Origin: Candidatus Blautia intestinipullorum
Lineage (GTDB): Bacteria > Bacillota > Clostridia > Lachnospirales > Lachnospiraceae
Length of the DNA: 14,601 nucleotides
NCBI GenBank assembly: GCA_019120475.1
Contig: DWVA01000335.1
Span: 1-14,601, forward strand
Direction of reading: 5' to 3'
Of this stretch, positions 13,323 to 14,601 are shown one piece after another (the first letter of the stretch is position 1; every line of letters begins with the position of its first letter). Below the pieces are notes generated by a model, which had not been told where the DNA came from, made no database searches, and was given only the letters and a program-made list of their open reading frames with translations. Position numbers and translations under genes: made by a program.

Positions 13323-13832
13323 ATGAAGTTTGCAGTTATTTATTACAGTAAAACAGGGCATACCAGAGAGATGGGAGAAGAGATCGCGGAAGGTATCCGG
13401 AAACAGGGAGGAGAGGTGAAACTGTTTTCCATAGAAGAACCTTTAGATAATGAATATATCAGTGAGTGCAGCGGCGTGATCTTCGGGACACCGGTATATC
13501 TGGCCAATACATGCTGGCAGATGAAAAAGTGGTTTGATACGGACAGCGCTTCTGTGAAGCTTGCCGGCAAGCTGGGCGGGGTATATTCCACAGCACATTT
13601 TGCCCAGGGAGGCGGAGATGTGGCGCTCATGACTTTGATCGGCCATATGCTGGTAAAAGGAATGATGATCTATTCCGGCGGTTCGGCTCTTGGAAAACCA
13701 TATATCCACCTGGGTCCGGTGGCTCTTGACGCCGTAGAAGGCCATTATGAAAACAGCAGGGAACTTTTCCGGATTTTCGGGGAAAGATTTGCCGCAAAAG
13801 CCGGAGAGCTGTTTGAAAACAAAAATGAATAG
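13323..13832 (+). CDS. flavodoxin-family protein
   Basis: 169 residues from ATG 13323, chosen because GGAGGAG (13310-13316) is 6 nt upstream and the protein then begins with the flavodoxin strand 'MKFAVIYYSKTGHTRE'; the in-frame ATG at 13164 lies upstream of the promoter and gives a non-flavodoxin leader. The SKTGHT loop (9-14) binds the FMN phosphate, and 'GTPVYLANTCWQMKKWFD' and 'STAHFAQGGGD' are the ribityl/isoalloxazine-contacting loops as in WrbA-like NAD(P)H:quinone oxidoreductases. It is a soluble cytosolic flavoprotein, most likely reducing quinones or acting in electrophile/oxidative stress defence; the exact partner is unknown. It appears to be transcribed alone, between the palindromic promoter and the hairpin at 13855. 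Confidence 0.9.
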   Translation: MKFAVIYYSKTGHTREMGEEIAEGIRKQGGEVKLFSIEEPLDNEYISECSGVIFGTPVYLANTCWQMKKWFDTDSASVKLAGKLGGVYSTAHFAQGGGDVALMTLIGHMLVKGMMIYSGGSALGKPYIHLGPVALDAVEGHYENSRELFRIFGERFAAKAGELFENKNE

Positions 13833-13854
13833 AGCGGAAACATAAAAATTCGTC

Positions 13855-13878
13855 ATTATGTATAATTTTATACATAAT
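13855..13878. terminator. 24-bp perfect AT-rich palindrome after the flavodoxin gene
   Basis: ATTATGTATAA and TTATACATAAT flank two T, an 11-bp stem made almost only of A-T pairs, followed by TTTCTTC. It may end the flavodoxin transcript weakly, or be a protein-binding site just upstream of the promoter at 13906. Confidence 0.4.
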
Positions 13879-13905
13879 TTCTTCAAAAATTTACAAATTC
13901 TTTAT

Positions 13906-13934
13906 TTGAAAAATAAACGCCTATCTGTTATAGT
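13906..13934 (+). promoter_or_regulatory. sigma-A promoter for the phospholipase-like gene
   Basis: TTGAAA (13906-13911), 17-bp spacer, TATAGT (13929-13934) with TGT (13926-13928) as extended -10. Predicted start near 13941, which rules out the in-frame ATG at 13858 as translation start. Confidence 0.65.
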
Positions 13935-13983
13935 AAGGAAGGGTAACGAAAACGGTGTTTTAAGAAAAGGAAGAAGTGGAATT

Positions 13984-14574
13984 TTGAGAAAAAAATCACA
14001 TATATTACTGGGAAGATATCTTGCTGATCAGATGCCTGTATCGGAGAGCCTGCAGTCTCACAGGAAAGCTTTTTGTCTGGGAAACATCCTTCCGGATATC
14101 AAGCCGTCGTTTGTGACAAAGCGGCATGAGTTTTTCGGGACTTTCGATGAAGTTCAGGATAAGCTGAGATGTCTTGTAACAGAAAATACAGATCTGCTCC
14201 GCGAAAGAGTATTCTGGCGCAGGCTGGGAGAAATTCTCCATTATATTGCCGATTATTTTACCTTTCCTCATAACAGAACTTTTACAGGTTCGCTGGTAGA
14301 ACACAACAGCTACGAAAAAGAATTGAAAAATCAGCTTAAATCCTGTATTAAGAGCGGAAAGGCCGACTGTTTCGCCGTAAACGCTATTCGCTTTACCGAT
14401 TTCGATCAGGTGATAGAGTATATAGAAGACCGTCATTCAGCCTATCTGAAAAAGACCAGAAATATTACCGACGATATTCGTTATATTCTGGAAGTCTGCT
14501 TCCAGGTGTTCCAGGGAGTACTCCAGTTCTGCAAAGGTTTTATTTCTGCTTCAAGACCGGTTTTTGCTCTGTAA
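13984..14574 (+). CDS. zinc-dependent phospholipase C family protein, no signal peptide
   Basis: 196 residues from TTG 13984, chosen because the promoter at 13906-13934 lies inside the longer frame and AAAGGAAG (13966-13973) precedes it by 10 nt. The protein opens 'MRKKSHILLGRYLA', as this family does in Clostridia. Compared with Bacillus cereus phospholipase C, the metal ligands line up: Asp38 (GNILPD), His48 (KRHEF), His86-x-x-x-Asp90 (HYIAD), His96 (FPHN) and His107-x-x-x-Glu111 (HNSYE), with His6 and His26 nearby. The trinuclear zinc site therefore looks complete. No secretion signal or hydrophobic N-terminus is seen, so it is probably cytoplasmic and its substrate is unknown; lipid hydrolysis should not be assumed. 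It seems to be transcribed alone, and ends 27 bp before the window does. Confidence 0.8.
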   Translation: MRKKSHILLGRYLADQMPVSESLQSHRKAFCLGNILPDIKPSFVTKRHEFFGTFDEVQDKLRCLVTENTDLLRERVFWRRLGEILHYIADYFTFPHNRTFTGSLVEHNSYEKELKNQLKSCIKSGKADCFAVNAIRFTDFDQVIEYIEDRHSAYLKKTRNITDDIRYILEVCFQVFQGVLQFCKGFISASRPVFAL

Positions 14575-14601
14575 AAATATGAAAAAAATATGAAATTTTT
14601 A

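Overview
The window looks like the chromosome of a Gram-positive, spore-forming member of the Clostridia, most likely Lachnospiraceae. Pointers are strong AGGAGG ribosome-binding sites, TTG starts, sigma-A promoters with 17-bp spacers, a LytB/Cpl-7-style wall-binding polysaccharide deacetylase, a MetA with the acetyl-CoA-type Glu111, and a BclA-type collagen-like protein of the kind found on spore surfaces. There is no insertion sequence, phage module or CRISPR array. Genus-level assignment is not possible from the sequence alone.

Layout. 1-2519: the 3' part of an SGNH-hydrolase-like gene (its start lies outside the window), then a secreted propeller-like protein behind its own promoter and a leader with mutually complementary segments. 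2566-3747: a tRNA-Arg(CCG) with its promoter, followed by a membrane-anchored NTF2-like/SH3b protein and a hairpin that serves as terminator for convergent genes. 3778-5061 (minus): a surface polysaccharide deacetylase with wall-binding repeats. 5189-5266: back-to-back divergent promoters. 5303-8947: rluF, ligA and metA, tightly packed (rluF and ligA overlap; ligA to metA is 29 bp), probably one transcript of unrelated housekeeping functions (rRNA modification, DNA ligation, methionine synthesis). 8972-9038: terminators. 9090-10935: a marR-MATE efflux operon with a near-consensus promoter. 11036-13102: a glycosyltransferase with TPR-like repeats and a collagen-like protein, 42 bp apart, resembling the sgtA-bclA3 arrangement of Clostridioides difficile. 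13323-13832: a flavodoxin with a palindrome over its promoter. 13984-14574: a cytoplasmic protein of the zinc-dependent phospholipase C fold.

How the genes fit together. Several genes concern the cell envelope (SGNH protein, secreted propeller, SH3b protein, deacetylase, glycosyltransferase, collagen-like protein). The clearest functional unit is the glycosyltransferase plus the Thr-rich collagen-like protein: the enzyme is a good candidate to glycosylate the collagen threonines, and the Cys-rich N-terminus of the collagen protein may anchor or cross-link it to the spore surface. The second clear unit is MarR-MATE, where the regulator probably represses its own operon as in mepR-mepA.

I did not find an unambiguous new defence or mobile system. 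The most notable items are the Cys-rich collagen-like protein with a 45-bp super-repeat, the long rluF/ligA overlap, the alternative-pairing leader upstream of the secreted protein, the promoter palindrome before the flavodoxin gene, and the zinc-ligand-complete but signal-less phospholipase-like protein.
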